A stretch of DNA of 64,000 bases, from the NCBI RefSeq assembly GCF_000633395.1, contig NZ_AYMU01000004.1:124001-188000 (forward strand), in the 5' to 3' direction. Under the pieces are notes generated by a model. The model saw only the letters and a program-made list of their open reading frames with translations, searched no databases and was not told the DNA's origin. Source of the stretch: Pseudomonas sp. PH1b. Its GTDB lineage: Bacteria; Pseudomonadota; Gammaproteobacteria; Pseudomonadales; Pseudomonadaceae. The first letter of the stretch is position 1. Each line of letters starts with the position of its first letter. Shown here piece after piece: positions 28,661-47,995 of this stretch. Both the position numbers and the translations under genes were made by a program.

Positions 28661-29716
28661 ATGACCGCGACTATAAAACTCGGCCAGTTGGCCGAGTTCC
28701 TCGGCGCCACCTTGAGTGGCGACGCGGAGAAGGAAATCACTGGGCTAGCCACCTTGCAGGAGGCTGGCCCAGCTCAGTTGAGCTTTTTGGCAAATCCCCA
28801 GTACCGCAAATACCTGGTGGACTGTCAGGCCGGTGCGGTGCTGTTGAAGGCCGCCGATGCCGAAGCCTATGTCGGTGACGCATTGGTGGTGGCAGACCCT
28901 TACCTGTCCTACGCACGCATTTCCCACCTGTTCGATCCCAAGCCCAAGGCTGCGGCCGGTATCCATGCTTCTGCAGTGATCGCTGCTGATGCGCTGGTAG
29001 ACCCTGCTGCAAGCGTCGGTGCATTTGCGGTGGTCGAGAGCGGTGCGCGGATTGCTGCTGGCGTGACCATCGGTGCCCATTGCTTTATCGGCGCCCGCTG
29101 CGAGATCGGTGAAGGTGGCTGGCTGGCACCGCGAGTGACCCTGTATCACGATGTGCGTATCGGCAAGCGCGTGGTGATTCAGTCGGGCGCAGTACTGGGT
29201 GGCGAAGGCTTTGGTTTTGCCAACGAAAAGGGCATCTGGCAGAAGATCGCGCAGATTGGCGGTGTGACCATCGGTGACGATGTGGAGATCGGCGTCAACA
29301 CGGCGATCGACCGCGGCGCCCTGGCCGATACCGTGATCGGCAACGGTGTGAAGCTGGACAACCAGATTCAGATCGCCCACAACGTCCAGATCGGTGACCA
29401 CACCGCCATGGCCGCCTGTGTGGGGATTTCCGGCAGCACCAAGATCGGCAAGCACTGTATGCTCGCGGGTGGTGTAGGCCTGGTGGGACACATCGAGATT
29501 TGCGACAACGTGTTCCTCACCGGGATGACCATGGTGACCCACTCGATCACCGAGCCGGGGGCCTACTCTTCCGGCACTGCCATGCAGCCTGCTGCCGAGT
29601 GGCGCAAAAGTGCGGCACGTATCCGCCAGCTTGATGACCTTGCACGGCGTCTGCGTCAGTTGGAAAAGCGCGTTGGGGGCGTGACCCCTGATGGCAATGC
29701 TTCATCAGATGGCTGA
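28661..29716 (+). CDS. lpxD: UDP-3-O-acylglucosamine N-acyltransferase
   Basis: Third step of lipid A synthesis, adding an N-linked hydroxyacyl chain from acyl carrier protein. The 351 residues have an N-terminal uridine-binding domain (1-100) and left-handed beta-helix hexapeptide repeats (about 105-310) with candidate catalytic H240 in [11 protein letters not shown], then a C-terminal helix. It starts three bases after skp. Confidence 0.97.
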   Translation: MTATIKLGQLAEFLGATLSGDAEKEITGLATLQEAGPAQLSFLANPQYRKYLVDCQAGAVLLKAADAEAYVGDALVVADPYLSYARISHLFDPKPKAAAGIHASAVIAADALVDPAASVGAFAVVESGARIAAGVTIGAHCFIGARCEIGEGGWLAPRVTLYHDVRIGKRVVIQSGAVLGGEGFGFANEKGIWQKIAQIGGVTIGDDVEIGVNTAIDRGALADTVIGNGVKLDNQIQIAHNVQIGDHTAMAACVGISGSTKIGKHCMLAGGVGLVGHIEICDNVFLTGMTMVTHSITEPGAYSSGTAMQPAAEWRKSAARIRQLDDLARRLRQLEKRVGGVTPDGNASSDG

Positions 29717-29825
29717 TACCATTTCCATATCAAGTGTGCACAGCCGCTAGACTGCCTCCTTGATTTGCTAGAGGAGCGTGCATTAGTCGCGCGCTCCCAC
29801 TCTTTACTACAGGCTTCCCCCCGAA

Positions 29826-30266
29826 ATGATGGACATCAACGAGATTCGCGAATACCTGCCTCACCGTTACCCTTTCCTGTTGGTGGATCGGGTGGTGGAT
29901 CTGGATGTTGAGGGCAAGTGCATTCGTGCCTACAAGAATGTCAGCATCAACGAGCCGTTTTTCAACGGTCACTTCCCTGCGCACCCGATCATGCCAGGCG
30001 TGCTGATCATCGAGGCCATGGCTCAAGCTGCGGGCATTCTCGGCTTCAAGATGCTCGACGTGAAACCCGCCGACGGCACCCTCTACTACTTCGTCGGCTC
30101 CGACAAGCTGCGCTTTCGCCAGCCGGTACTGCCGGGTGACCAGTTGATCCTGGAAGCCAAGTTCATCAGCTGCAAGCGCCAGATCTGGAAGTTCGAGTGC
30201 CAGGCGTCGGTAGATGGCAAGCCGGTCTGCTCCGCGGAAATCATCTGCGCGGAACGCAAACTATGA
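29826..30266 (+). CDS. fabZ: 3-hydroxyacyl-ACP dehydratase FabZ
   Basis: Dehydrates 3-hydroxyacyl-ACP in fatty acid elongation; it competes with LpxA for hydroxyacyl-ACP, hence the clustering. The 146 residues form one hotdog fold with catalytic H49 ([12 protein letters not shown]) and E63 ([10 protein letters not shown]). MMD start as in P. aeruginosa. The 109 bases before it contain no gene. The stop overlaps the lpxA start (ATGA). Confidence 0.98.
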   Translation: MMDINEIREYLPHRYPFLLVDRVVDLDVEGKCIRAYKNVSINEPFFNGHFPAHPIMPGVLIIEAMAQAAGILGFKMLDVKPADGTLYYFVGSDKLRFRQPVLPGDQLILEAKFISCKRQIWKFECQASVDGKPVCSAEIICAERKL

Positions 30267-31039
30267 GTTTGATTGACCCTCGCGCAATCATCGATCCGAC
30301 GGCCGTGCTGGCCGACGACGTTGAGGTCGGCCCGTGGTCGATCGTCGGCGCTGGTGTGGAAATCGGCGAGGGTACTGTGATCGGGCCCCATGTGATTCTC
30401 AAGGGCCCTGCGCGGATTGGCAGGCACAACCGCATCTACCAGTTCTCATCGGTAGGTGAGGACACCCCTGACCTGAAGTACAAGGGCGAGGAAACCCGCC
30501 TGGTGATCGGTGATCACAATGTGATCCGCGAAGGCGTGACCATTCATCGTGGCACCATCCAGGATCGTGCGGAAACCACCCTGGGCGATCACAACCTGGT
30601 CATGGCCTATGCCCACATCGGGCATGACAGTGTCATCGGCAACCATTGCATCCTGGTCAACAACACTGCCTTGGCCGGCCATGTGCACGTGGACGACTGG
30701 GCGATTCTTTCCGGTTTCACCCTGGTGCACCAGTACTGCCATATTGGCGCCCATAGTTTTTCCGGGATGGGCACTGCCATCGGCAAGGATGTACCGGCGT
30801 TCGTCACGGTGTTCGGCAACCCTGCAGAAGCCCGCAGCATGAATTTCGAGGGCATGCGTCGTCGCGGTTTCAGCGAGGATGCGATCCATGCCCTGCGCCG
30901 TGCCTACAAGGTGGTCTACCGCCAGGGGCTGACTGTTGATCAAGCCTTGGCCGAGTTGGCCGAGCCTGCTGCCCAGTTTCCCGAAGTCGCGGTCTTTCGC
31001 GACTCGATCCAGTCTTCGACTCGCGGCATTACCCGTTAA
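30263..31039 (+). CDS. lpxA: UDP-N-acetylglucosamine acyltransferase
   Basis: First step of lipid A synthesis. The 258 residues form hexapeptide-repeat beta-helix coils (1-190) with catalytic H121 in [11 protein letters not shown], followed by a helical C-terminal domain. The start at 30263 overlaps the fabZ stop; an in-frame upstream extension lies inside fabZ. It is followed two bases later by lpxB. Confidence 0.98.
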   Translation: MSLIDPRAIIDPTAVLADDVEVGPWSIVGAGVEIGEGTVIGPHVILKGPARIGRHNRIYQFSSVGEDTPDLKYKGEETRLVIGDHNVIREGVTIHRGTIQDRAETTLGDHNLVMAYAHIGHDSVIGNHCILVNNTALAGHVHVDDWAILSGFTLVHQYCHIGAHSFSGMGTAIGKDVPAFVTVFGNPAEARSMNFEGMRRRGFSEDAIHALRRAYKVVYRQGLTVDQALAELAEPAAQFPEVAVFRDSIQSSTRGITR

Positions 31040-31041
31040 TC

Positions 31042-32172
31042 ATGAGCACTCTGCGTATTGCGCTGGTGGCTGGCGAAGCCTCCGGCGACATTCTCGGCGC
31101 CGGTTTGATGCGTGCCCTCAAGGCCCAGCATCCGACCGTCGAATTCATTGGTGTCGGCGGTCCGTTGATGCAGGCCGAAGGCCTGACGTCCTACTTCCCC
31201 ATGGAGCGCCTTGCGGTCATGGGGCTGGTGGAGGTGCTCGGGCGGCTGCGTGAGTTACTGGCTCGCCGCAAGAAGCTGATCCAGACCCTGATTGCCGAAA
31301 AACCGGATGTATTCATCGGCATCGACGCTCCTGATTTCACCCTGAACATCGAGCTCAAACTGCGTCAGGCCGGGATCAAGACCGTGCATTACGTCAGCCC
31401 GTCGGTCTGGGCCTGGCGGCAGAAACGGGTCCTGAAGATCCGTGAAGGCTGCGATCTGATGCTCACCCTGTTTCCCTTCGAGGCCAGGTTCTACGAAGAG
31501 AAGGGCGTGCCGGTGAAGTTCGTCGGTCACTCCCTGGCCGATGCCATTCCGCTTGAGGCCGATCGGGCCGCGGCACGCGCCGAACTGGGCCTGCCCGATG
31601 GCCCGCTGGTGGCCTTGATGCCCGGCAGTCGAGGCGGTGAAGTGGGACGCCTGGGGGCCTTGTTCCTCGACGCCGCTCAGCGCCTGCGAGCGTTGCGCCC
31701 CGGTGTGCGCTTCATCATGCCGTGCGCCAGCCCGGAGCGGCGGGTTCAGTTGGAAGAGCTGCTGGCCAGCCGCGACCTGCCGCTGACCCTGCTCGATGGA
31801 CAGTCCCACAAGGCCCTGGCGGCCTGTGACGCGGTGCTGATCGCCTCCGGTACGGCCACCCTCGAAGCCTTGCTCTACAAGCGTCCGATGGTGGTTGCCT
31901 ATCGCTTGGCGCCCCTGACCTTCTGGATTCTCAAGCGCATGGTCAAGAGTCCTTATATTTCCCTGCCGAACCTGTTGGCCCAGCGTTTGCTGGTGCCCGA
32001 GCTGCTGCAGGATGAGGCGACTGCCGAAGCCCTGGCCCAGACCCTGTCACCGTTGATCGAAGGTGGCGAAGAACAGACCCGCGGTTTTGACCAGATCCAT
32101 CGGACCCTGCGTCGCGACGCCTCCAACCAGGCCGCGCAAGCGGTGCTCGAACTGATAGGTAAACCGCTGTGA
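31042..32172 (+). CDS. lpxB: Lipid-A-disaccharide synthase
   Basis: GT19 glycosyltransferase that joins UDP-diacylglucosamine and lipid X into the lipid A disaccharide. The 376 residues begin with [15 protein letters not shown] (about 8-22), the family signature, and contain [12 protein letters not shown] in the donor-binding half. The stop overlaps the rnhB GTG start. Confidence 0.98.
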   Translation: MSTLRIALVAGEASGDILGAGLMRALKAQHPTVEFIGVGGPLMQAEGLTSYFPMERLAVMGLVEVLGRLRELLARRKKLIQTLIAEKPDVFIGIDAPDFTLNIELKLRQAGIKTVHYVSPSVWAWRQKRVLKIREGCDLMLTLFPFEARFYEEKGVPVKFVGHSLADAIPLEADRAAARAELGLPDGPLVALMPGSRGGEVGRLGALFLDAAQRLRALRPGVRFIMPCASPERRVQLEELLASRDLPLTLLDGQSHKALAACDAVLIASGTATLEALLYKRPMVVAYRLAPLTFWILKRMVKSPYISLPNLLAQRLLVPELLQDEATAEALAQTLSPLIEGGEEQTRGFDQIHRTLRRDASNQAAQAVLELIGKPL

Positions 32173-32816
32173 GTAGCGCAAAGATGCAGATGGGCCTGGA
32201 TTTCACCCTGGTGGCGGATGCCGAGGACCTGGTGGCCGGTGTCGACGAGGTCGGCCGCGGCCCCTTGTGTGGCGCAGTGGTCACGGCAGCGGTGATCCTT
32301 GATCCGAAGCGACCGATCGTCGGTCTCAACGACTCGAAGAAACTCACCGAGGCCCGTCGCGAGAAACTGTTCGACGAGATCTGCGAAAAGGCCCTGAGCT
32401 GGTGCATTGCCCGGGCCGAGGTCGAGGAGATCGATGAGCTGAACATCCTCCATGCCACCATGCTGGCCATGCAGCGGGCGGTGGAAGGACTGAGTGTGAC
32501 CCCGAAGCTGGCGATGATCGATGGCAACCGCTGTCCACGCCTCGCCATGCCGGCTGAAGCCGTGGTGAAGGGGGATAGCAAGGTGCCGGCGATTGCCGCG
32601 GCGTCGATTCTGGCCAAGGTCAGTCGCGATCGTGAGATGGCCGCCTTTGAACTGATCTACCCGGGCTACGGCATCGGTGGGCACAAGGGCTACCCGACGC
32701 CAGTGCATCTTGAGGCCCTTGCGCGCCTTGGACCGACGCCCATTCACCGGCGCTCCTTTGCTCCCGTGCGCTTGGCCTACGAGGCGCTCGAGCGCCTGGA
32801 CAAGATACCGTCCTGA
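32169..32816 (+). CDS. rnhB: Ribonuclease HII
   Basis: Cuts RNA in RNA/DNA hybrids and at single ribonucleotides in DNA. The 215 residues from the GTG at 32169 carry [10 protein letters not shown] (25-34, catalytic D26 and E27) and the downstream acidic residues of the family. P. aeruginosa RnhB starts near MQLGLDF, so the ATG at 32184 is an alternative start. AGGT eight bases before the GTG favours the longer form. Confidence 0.95.
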   Translation: MSSAKMQMGLDFTLVADAEDLVAGVDEVGRGPLCGAVVTAAVILDPKRPIVGLNDSKKLTEARREKLFDEICEKALSWCIARAEVEEIDELNILHATMLAMQRAVEGLSVTPKLAMIDGNRCPRLAMPAEAVVKGDSKVPAIAAASILAKVSRDREMAAFELIYPGYGIGGHKGYPTPVHLEALARLGPTPIHRRSFAPVRLAYEALERLDKIPS

Positions 32817-32834
32817 GGCTGATGTTTTAGTCGG

Positions 32835-32864
32835 GGCCCGGTACAATCCGGGCCTTGTTGTTTT
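32835..32864 (+). terminator. rnhB terminator overlapping a dnaE -10 element
   Basis: GGCCCGG (32835-32841) and CCGGGCC (32848-32854) form a 7-bp stem followed by TTGTTGTTTT. The six-base loop is TACAAT, which matches a sigma-70 -10 hexamer about 40 bases before the dnaE start. The double role is inferred, and no strong -35 is visible. Confidence 0.6.
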
Positions 32865-32885
32865 CGCGCTTTCTACAGGATCACT

Positions 32886-36407
<3,522 letters not shown>

Positions 36408-36546
36408 CGCTGAGGTGCCATCATTGCGCCTCATCGCCACATGAATTTTTAATCTCGACCTCAACGCGCCCGTCCCTTAAGGTAGGGCGCGAATAGACAA
36501 CCGGCCGGCCCCAGTTCCCTTGGATGTCGACCCCAGACGGACGCCT

Positions 36547-37494
36547 ATGAACCCGAATTTTCTTGATTTCGAACAGCCGATCGCCGACCTGCAAGCCAAG
36601 ATCGAAGAGTTGCGCTTGGTCGGTAATGACAATTCGCTGAATATCGGCGATGAGATTTCCCGCCTGCAGGACAAGAGCAACACCCTGACCGAAGACATCT
36701 TCGGCAAGCTCACCAGCTGGCAGATCGCACGTCTGGCGCGTCACCCGCGTCGTCCGTACACCCTGGACTACATCCAGCACATCTTCACCGAGTTCGACGA
36801 GCTGCATGGCGATCGCCACTTCTCCGACGACGCCGCGATCGTGGGCGGCATTGCTCGCCTGGACGACCAGCCGGTGATGATCATCGGCCACCAGAAGGGC
36901 CGTGAAGTGCGCGAGAAGGTACGCCGCAACTTCGGCATGCCGCGTCCGGAAGGCTATCGCAAGGCTTGCCGCCTGATGGAAATGGCCGAGCGTTTCAAGA
37001 TGCCGATCCTGACCTTCATCGACACCCCGGGCGCCTACCCGGGCATCGACGCCGAAGAGCGCAACCAGAGTGAAGCCATTGCCTGGAACCTGCGGGTCAT
37101 GGCACGCCTGAAGACTCCGATCATCGCCACCGTTATCGGTGAAGGTGGTTCCGGCGGCGCATTGGCCATCGGCGTCTGTGACCAGCTGAACATGCTGCAG
37201 TACTCCACCTACGCGGTGATCTCGCCGGAAGGCTGTGCCTCGATCCTGTGGAAAACTTCGGAAAAGGCACCTGATGCAGCCGAAGCCATGGGCATTACCG
37301 CCGAGCGCCTGAAAGGCCTGGGGATTGTCGACAAGGTGATTGGCGAGCCATTGGGCGGCGCCCACCGCGACCCGGCCGCTGCTGCGGCATCGATCCGTGC
37401 CGAGCTCACTTCCCAACTGGCAATGCTCAAGGAAATGGATAACGACACCTTGCTGGCCCGTCGTTATGACCGCCTGATGAGCTACGGTCTCTGA
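36547..37494 (+). CDS. accA: Acetyl-CoA carboxylase carboxyltransferase alpha subunit
   Basis: With AccD moves carboxyl from biotin carrier protein to acetyl-CoA, the first step of fatty acid synthesis. The 315 residues contain the crotonase-like core with [20 protein letters not shown] (about 158-177) and [11 protein letters not shown]. The start at 36547 ([12 protein letters not shown]) matches the family. The 139 bases after dnaE include a weak hairpin but no clear terminator. Confidence 0.98.
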   Translation: MNPNFLDFEQPIADLQAKIEELRLVGNDNSLNIGDEISRLQDKSNTLTEDIFGKLTSWQIARLARHPRRPYTLDYIQHIFTEFDELHGDRHFSDDAAIVGGIARLDDQPVMIIGHQKGREVREKVRRNFGMPRPEGYRKACRLMEMAERFKMPILTFIDTPGAYPGIDAEERNQSEAIAWNLRVMARLKTPIIATVIGEGGSGGALAIGVCDQLNMLQYSTYAVISPEGCASILWKTSEKAPDAAEAMGITAERLKGLGIVDKVIGEPLGGAHRDPAAAAASIRAELTSQLAMLKEMDNDTLLARRYDRLMSYGL

Positions 37495-37631
37495 TCGACC
37501 GAGGTTCTCTCGGGTAGGAGCAAGCCAGTTCGCGAAACGGACGCCGTCGATCGACTCGATCACGGCGTTCTTGGTTTCCACCGGCCAGTGCAATGCCGCT
37601 CCCGGCTGTTCCTACAGGTCTTGATCGATTG

Positions 37632-38948
37632 ATGAATGCTCTTTGCGCCAAACTGCTGCAACGCCTGGCGCCCTGGCGTGAAGCCTCGGCCTGGCATGTC
37701 GCTTTCTCCGGCGGGCTTGATTCCACTGTCTTGCTACATCTGCTGGCCGAGCTGGCGCGCCATCACCCCCTTCCGCTGTTGTCGGCTGTGCATGTTCATC
37801 ACGGGCTGCAAACGGCGGCTGACGCCTGGCCCAAGCATTGCCAGGCGATCTGTGATGCCTTGGGCGTACCTTTGCGGGTCATTCATGTTCAGGTGCAAGT
37901 CGGGGCGAGCCTCGAGCAAGCGGCCCGGGAGGCGCGCTACAGCGCCTTCGAGCAAGTGATCGCGGCCAATGAGGTGCTGCTGACAGCGCAGCACCGGGAT
38001 GACCAGGCGGAAACCCTGCTGTTTCGCCTGTTGCGCGGTGCCGGAGTCCGGGGGCTGTCGGCCATGCCGGAAAGCCGGGCGTTGGGGGACGGGACTCTGT
38101 TGCGGCCGTTGCTTGGGGTGTCGCGTGCCGATCTTGAACGCTATGCCGAGGAGCAGCGGCTGAGTTGGGTCGAGGACCCGAGCAATACCGATCATCACCA
38201 CTCGCGCAATTACTTGCGGCACAAGGTCATGCCCTCGCTGATTGCGCGCTGGCCCCAGGCACTGGCCAGCATGAGCCGCAGTGCTGCGCACCTGGCGCAA
38301 GCCCAGGGTTTGCTCGATGAACTGGCTGAACTGGATTTGGCGGCAGCCGGGGAGGGCGCGCAATTCTCTTGGCTGGGGTTGCCCTCGCTGGCACTGGGGC
38401 CTTTGCAGTCATTGTCACCGGCGCGGCAGCGCAATGCCTTGAGTCATTGGCTGAACGGCTTTGGCCGCTTGCCGGACACCGATCATTGGGCCGGCTGGGA
38501 CAGCTTGCGGGATGCCGGAGTCGAAGCTCGGCCCATCTGGCGTTTGGCTGATGGCGAGTTGCATCGTGGCGGCGGACGGATCTGGTGGCTGTCCGGTACC
38601 TGGTTGCAGCCGATCGGCGGTGAAATTGAATGGCTCGACCCGGCGAGCCCATTGTCGTTGCCAGGCAATGGCCAGGTTGTTTTCAAGGGCACGCCGCCGC
38701 ATGGGCCGCTGCGCATTCGCTACCGCCAGGGCGGGGAAGTCCTGCTGGTGGCAGGGCGTGGCCACCGCGATCTGAAGCGTGTGCTGAACGAAACCGGGCT
38801 GCCGGGATTTGCCCGTGGCAGATTGCCGCTGCTGTATCAGGAGGAGCGGCTGCTGGGCCTGGCGAACCTGGCGGTGCCCGGCGCAAACCCTCAGGCGGAC
38901 TGGCAATTGCACTGGCTGCCACCGACCAGCGATCAAGGTTTGAGCTGA
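37632..38948 (+). CDS. tilS: tRNA(Ile)-lysidine synthase
   Basis: Modifies C34 of the CAU-anticodon tRNA-Ile with lysine so that it reads AUA. The 438 residues have the PP-loop SGGLDS at 26-31, the TilS-specific central domain (SRNYLRHKV region) and a C-terminal domain containing GHRDLKRVLNE. ATG at 37632 (MNALCAKLL) is chosen; codons stay open 13 residues further up. The ribosome site is weak. Confidence 0.95.
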   Translation: MNALCAKLLQRLAPWREASAWHVAFSGGLDSTVLLHLLAELARHHPLPLLSAVHVHHGLQTAADAWPKHCQAICDALGVPLRVIHVQVQVGASLEQAAREARYSAFEQVIAANEVLLTAQHRDDQAETLLFRLLRGAGVRGLSAMPESRALGDGTLLRPLLGVSRADLERYAEEQRLSWVEDPSNTDHHHSRNYLRHKVMPSLIARWPQALASMSRSAAHLAQAQGLLDELAELDLAAAGEGAQFSWLGLPSLALGPLQSLSPARQRNALSHWLNGFGRLPDTDHWAGWDSLRDAGVEARPIWRLADGELHRGGGRIWWLSGTWLQPIGGEIEWLDPASPLSLPGNGQVVFKGTPPHGPLRIRYRQGGEVLLVAGRGHRDLKRVLNETGLPGFARGRLPLLYQEERLLGLANLAVPGANPQADWQLHWLPPTSDQGLS

Positions 38949-38968
38949 AAGGGGCTTTCCGGTAGACT
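38940..38968 (+). promoter_or_regulatory. Putative pyrG promoter overlapping the tilS stop
   Basis: TTGAGC (38940-38945), a 17-base spacer and TAGACT (38963-38968). The -35 abuts the tilS stop codon. The following pyrG leader would be about 245 bases (to 39222), with no recognised gene and an ACCGG...CCGGT hairpin followed by T-rich sequence. Confidence 0.55.
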
Positions 38969-39201
38969 ACGCTCCCTTCTTGATACAACTTCTGTGGATT
39001 CGCCTGAATTGCAGGAGTTGCCGATTACCAAGCAGTCTTTGCTGGGCGATTCCAAAAAATGTGTAGCGAGCAACCTACCGGTGTTTTTGCATCCGGTCTG
39101 TCACCACGCGGCGGTTTTTTTGAAAGGTGCACTGTGATTAATGCAGGTGATCGGGGGCTTCGGCCTTCCTTCGCTTTCCCCGGCGGCACTGACCGCTTTA
39201 A

Positions 39202-41705
<2,504 letters not shown>

Positions 41706-41740
41706 AACCGATTTCTCCGGTAAAGTACCGCACGATTATT

Positions 41741-41762
41741 GCTCAGGCCCCCGGGCCTGAGC
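41741..41762. other. Strong hairpin between kdsA and eno
   Basis: A perfect 10-bp stem, GCTCAGGCCC (41741-41750) with GGGCCTGAGC (41753-41762), on a two-base turn. No T-run follows, so it is more likely an mRNA stabiliser or a rho-dependent site than an intrinsic terminator. Confidence 0.5.
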
Positions 41763-41809
41763 CTTATCGTCTGCAAGTCTGCCCGCTTTCCCCGCCTTGC
41801 CGACGGTAA

Positions 41810-43150
<1,341 letters not shown>

Positions 43151-43231
43151 GCAGTAGATGGTAAAAAGACAACGGATTGTGTCGGGAAAGTCGCAAAAGC
43201 GGGTTTTTTACCACTAATCTGATGCCTTAAG

Positions 43232-43263
43232 AGCACAAGCCTGGTTCTTCCAGGCTTCGTGCT
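43232..43263. other. Long hairpin downstream of eno
   Basis: AGCAC-AAGCCTGG pairs with CCAGGCTT-C-GTGCT around TTCTT, giving a 13-bp stem with one bulge. No T-tract follows. It sits in the 172-base eno-ftsB gap and may protect the eno transcript end. Confidence 0.5.
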
Positions 43264-43322
43264 ATCAGTAGGTTCGAAGTTGTTGGCATGGCTGTCTTTT
43301 TTCACTGGATACCCGATATTCG

Positions 43323-43601
43323 ATGCGCAGTCCCAATTGGTTGTTCCTGGTCTTGCTCTTGCTGCTGGCTGGCTTGCAGTACCGCCTGTGGGTGGGGAAC
43401 GGCAGCTTGGCGCAGGTGGCCGACCTGACTCAGCAGATTGCTGACCAGCACGCTGAAAACGAGCGTCTGCTGGAGCGTAATCGCGTACTCGATGCGGAAG
43501 TCATGGAGCTGAAGAAAGGCATGGAGACCGTTGAAGAACGGGCTCGCCATGAGTTGGGCATGGTCAAGGAGGGTGAAACCCTCTACCAGTTGGCCCAATG
43601 A
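43323..43601 (+). CDS. ftsB: Cell division protein FtsB
   Basis: Small bitopic divisome protein that links FtsL and FtsQ. The 92 residues have a membrane span at about 5-22 followed by a coiled coil (about 30-70: VADLTQQIADQHAENERLLE). It overlaps ispD by four bases (ATGA), the usual eno-ftsB-ispD order. Confidence 0.96.
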   Translation: MRSPNWLFLVLLLLLAGLQYRLWVGNGSLAQVADLTQQIADQHAENERLLERNRVLDAEVMELKKGMETVEERARHELGMVKEGETLYQLAQ

Positions 43602-44305
43602 GTAACGCGCTACCGGCCTTCTGGGCCGTGATTCCTGCCGCGGGCATCGGTGCCCGCATGGCCGCGGACCGTCCCAAGCAGTACCTGCAACTGGGCGGAC
43701 GCACTATTCTCGAACACAGCCTTGGCTGTTTCCTTGATCACCCAGGCCTCAAGGGGCTGGTGGTCAGCCTCGCAGTTGATGATCCCTACTGGCCAACCCT
43801 GCCCAGTGCCCATGACACGCGAATCCAGCGGGTCGAAGGCGGCGCGGAGCGTTCCGGCTCGGTGCTCAATGCCTTGCTGCATTTGCATGCGGCGGGCGCC
43901 GGGGATGAAGACTGGGTGCTGGTCCATGATGCCGCGCGACCCAATCTGTCCCGTGATGACCTGGACAGGCTCCTGGGTGAGCTGGCGCACGATCCCGTCG
44001 GAGGGCTGCTGGCGGTTCCTGCCCGCGACACCCTCAAACGGGTGGACAAACACGGACGGGTGCTGGAAACCGTGGATCGCAGCCTGATCTGGCAGGCCTA
44101 TACGCCGCAGATGTTTCGCCTGGGAGCCCTGCATCGTGCCTTGGCCGACAGCCTGGTGGCCGATGTTTCTATCACTGACGAAGCTTCGGCAATGGAGTGG
44201 GCCGGGCTGGCGCCACGATTGATCGAAGGGCGGTCCGACAACCTCAAGGTCACTCGTCCCGAGGACCTGGAGTGGCTGCGCCAGCGCTGGTCCAATCGCC
44301 GCTGA
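43598..44305 (+). CDS. ispD: 2-C-methyl-D-erythritol 4-phosphate cytidylyltransferase
   Basis: Third MEP-pathway enzyme, activating MEP with CTP. The 235 residues have the nucleotide-binding PAAGIGARM (about 11-19), VHDAARPNL and the C-terminal RSDNLKVTRPEDL. ispF, usually the next gene, is 3.2 kb away because the formaldehyde genes lie between them. Confidence 0.96.
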   Translation: MSNALPAFWAVIPAAGIGARMAADRPKQYLQLGGRTILEHSLGCFLDHPGLKGLVVSLAVDDPYWPTLPSAHDTRIQRVEGGAERSGSVLNALLHLHAAGAGDEDWVLVHDAARPNLSRDDLDRLLGELAHDPVGGLLAVPARDTLKRVDKHGRVLETVDRSLIWQAYTPQMFRLGALHRALADSLVADVSITDEASAMEWAGLAPRLIEGRSDNLKVTRPEDLEWLRQRWSNRR

Positions 44306-44418
44306 GTCCGCTCCTGCGTCCGCCAACCTTTCTGTAGCCACTGCCGTGGCCTTGGTGCGGGCGCGATCGAGCGAAAACAGCACCGACTTTTCCACCGATC
44401 AAGCGGCCTTTCAGCGGC

Positions 44419-46534
<2,116 letters not shown>

Positions 46535-46539
46535 AAAGC

Positions 46540-46618
46540 AGCGGCAAGCGTTAAGCCTCAAGCGACAAGAGGGGGATCCCCACTTGCAGCTTGAGGCCTG
46601 AAGTTTGCGGCTTGAGGT
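46540..46618. repeat. CTTGAGG-type degenerate repeat
   Basis: GCCTCAAGC, GCAGCTTGAGG, CCTGAAG and GCGGCTTGAGG occur within 80 bases, as direct and inverted copies. It resembles the CTTG-rich stretch before tcdA. Function unknown. Confidence 0.4.
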
Positions 46619-46623
46619 CTGCC

Positions 46624-47469
46624 ATGACTCTGGAAAACCTTTCCTGCCAGAAAAGCTTCGGCGGCTGGCACAAGCGCTACAAGCATCATTCCCAGGTGCT
46701 GGGCTGTGACATGGTGTTCGCCGTGTACCTGCCGCCCCAGGCCGAGCAAGGTGGCAAGCTGCCGGTGCTGTACTGGCTGTCCGGCCTGACCTGCACCGAC
46801 GAGAACTTCATGCAGAAGGCCGGCGCCCAGCGCATGGCCGCCGAGCTCGGGTTGATCATCGTGGCTCCGGACACCAGCCCTCGAGGTGCCGGTGTTCCGG
46901 GTGATCCCGATGGGGCCTGGGACTTTGGCCTGGGGGCAGGGTTCTATCTGAATGCCACCCAGGAACCATGGGCTCAGCACTATCGCATGCACGACTATGT
47001 GGTCAGTGAGTTGCCGGCGTTGGTGGAGGCGCACTTCCCTGCCTCGCAGAAGCGCGGCATCAGTGGCCACTCCATGGGCGGGCACGGGGCGCTGGTCTGC
47101 GCGCTGCGTAATCCGGGCCGTTATCAGTCGGTGTCGGCTTTTGCTCCCATTAGCAATCCGATGGATTGTCCCTGGGGGCAAAAGGCGTTTTCCCGTTACC
47201 TGGGAGAGGAGCGCTCGCGCTGGCGCGAATGGGATGCCAGTGTGCTGATTGCCGAGGCCAGTGAGAAACTGCCATTGCTGGTGGACCAGGGCGATCGCGA
47301 TGACTTCCTGGCCACTCAACTCAAGCCCGAAACCCTGCAGCAGGCGGCGAAGAATGCCGGTCATGAACTGACCTTGCGGCTGCAACCCGGTTATGACCAC
47401 AGCTACTTCTTCATCGCCAGTTTCATTGACGACCACCTGCAGCATCATGGGCGTGCTCTAAACGCCTAA
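46624..47469 (+). CDS. fghA: S-formylglutathione hydrolase
   Basis: Hydrolyses S-formylglutathione to formate and glutathione, finishing the formaldehyde detoxification started by the upstream dehydrogenase. The 281 residues form an esterase-D alpha/beta hydrolase with nucleophile S150 in GHSMGGHG, an Asp in [11 protein letters not shown] and His in PGYDHSYFF. The start at 46624 ([12 protein letters not shown]) matches the family. Confidence 0.96.
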   Translation: MTLENLSCQKSFGGWHKRYKHHSQVLGCDMVFAVYLPPQAEQGGKLPVLYWLSGLTCTDENFMQKAGAQRMAAELGLIIVAPDTSPRGAGVPGDPDGAWDFGLGAGFYLNATQEPWAQHYRMHDYVVSELPALVEAHFPASQKRGISGHSMGGHGALVCALRNPGRYQSVSAFAPISNPMDCPWGQKAFSRYLGEERSRWREWDASVLIAEASEKLPLLVDQGDRDDFLATQLKPETLQQAAKNAGHELTLRLQPGYDHSYFFIASFIDDHLQHHGRALNA

Positions 47470-47493
47470 TGCCGGCCAAAGCAGGTAGAATCA

Positions 47494-47521
47494 CGCCCTG
47501 ACTTTTTCGGGGCGTTTTTTT
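47494..47521 (+). terminator. Terminator whose T-tract abuts the ispF start codon
   Basis: CGCCCTGA (47494-47501), loop CTTTT and TCGGGGCG (47507-47514) form an 8-bp stem followed by seven T (47515-47521). The ATG of ispF is the next base. It should end the formaldehyde operon transcript. Confidence 0.88.
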
Positions 47522-47995
47522 ATGCGTATTGGCCACGGCTACGATGTGCACCGTTTCGCTGAAGGCGACTTCATCACTTTGGGTGGTGTGCGTATCGCCC
47601 ATCATCTTGGCCTGCTGGCCCATTCCGATGGCGACGTGCTGTTGCACGCGCTCAGTGATGCCCTGCTCGGCGCCGCCGCGCTGGGGGATATCGGCAAGCA
47701 TTTTCCAGACACCGATCCGCAGTTCAAGGGCGCTGACAGCCGCGTCCTGCTGCGTCATGTTGTCGCGCTGATTCACGCCAAGGGCTGGAAGATCGGCAAT
47801 GTCGACAACACCATTGTTGCCCAGGCGCCGAAGATGGCTCCCCATATTGAAACGATGCGCGCCTTGATCGCCGCGGATCTGCAAGTTGAGTTGGATCAAG
47901 TGAACGTGAAGGCTACCACCACCGAAAAGCTTGGTTTCGTCGGCCGTGAGGAAGGTATTGCAGTGCATTCCGTAGCCTTGTTGCTGCGCTCATGA
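47522..47995 (+). CDS. ispF: 2-C-methyl-D-erythritol 2,4-cyclodiphosphate synthase
   Basis: Fifth MEP-pathway enzyme. The 157 residues start [12 protein letters not shown] with metal ligands D8 and H10, and include [18 protein letters not shown] and the C-terminal [14 protein letters not shown]. The start codon directly follows the T-tract of a terminator with no Shine-Dalgarno, which is unusual; the N-terminus is so conserved that another start is unlikely. The stop overlaps the truD start. Confidence 0.97.
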   Translation: MRIGHGYDVHRFAEGDFITLGGVRIAHHLGLLAHSDGDVLLHALSDALLGAAALGDIGKHFPDTDPQFKGADSRVLLRHVVALIHAKGWKIGNVDNTIVAQAPKMAPHIETMRALIAADLQVELDQVNVKATTTEKLGFVGREEGIAVHSVALLLRS

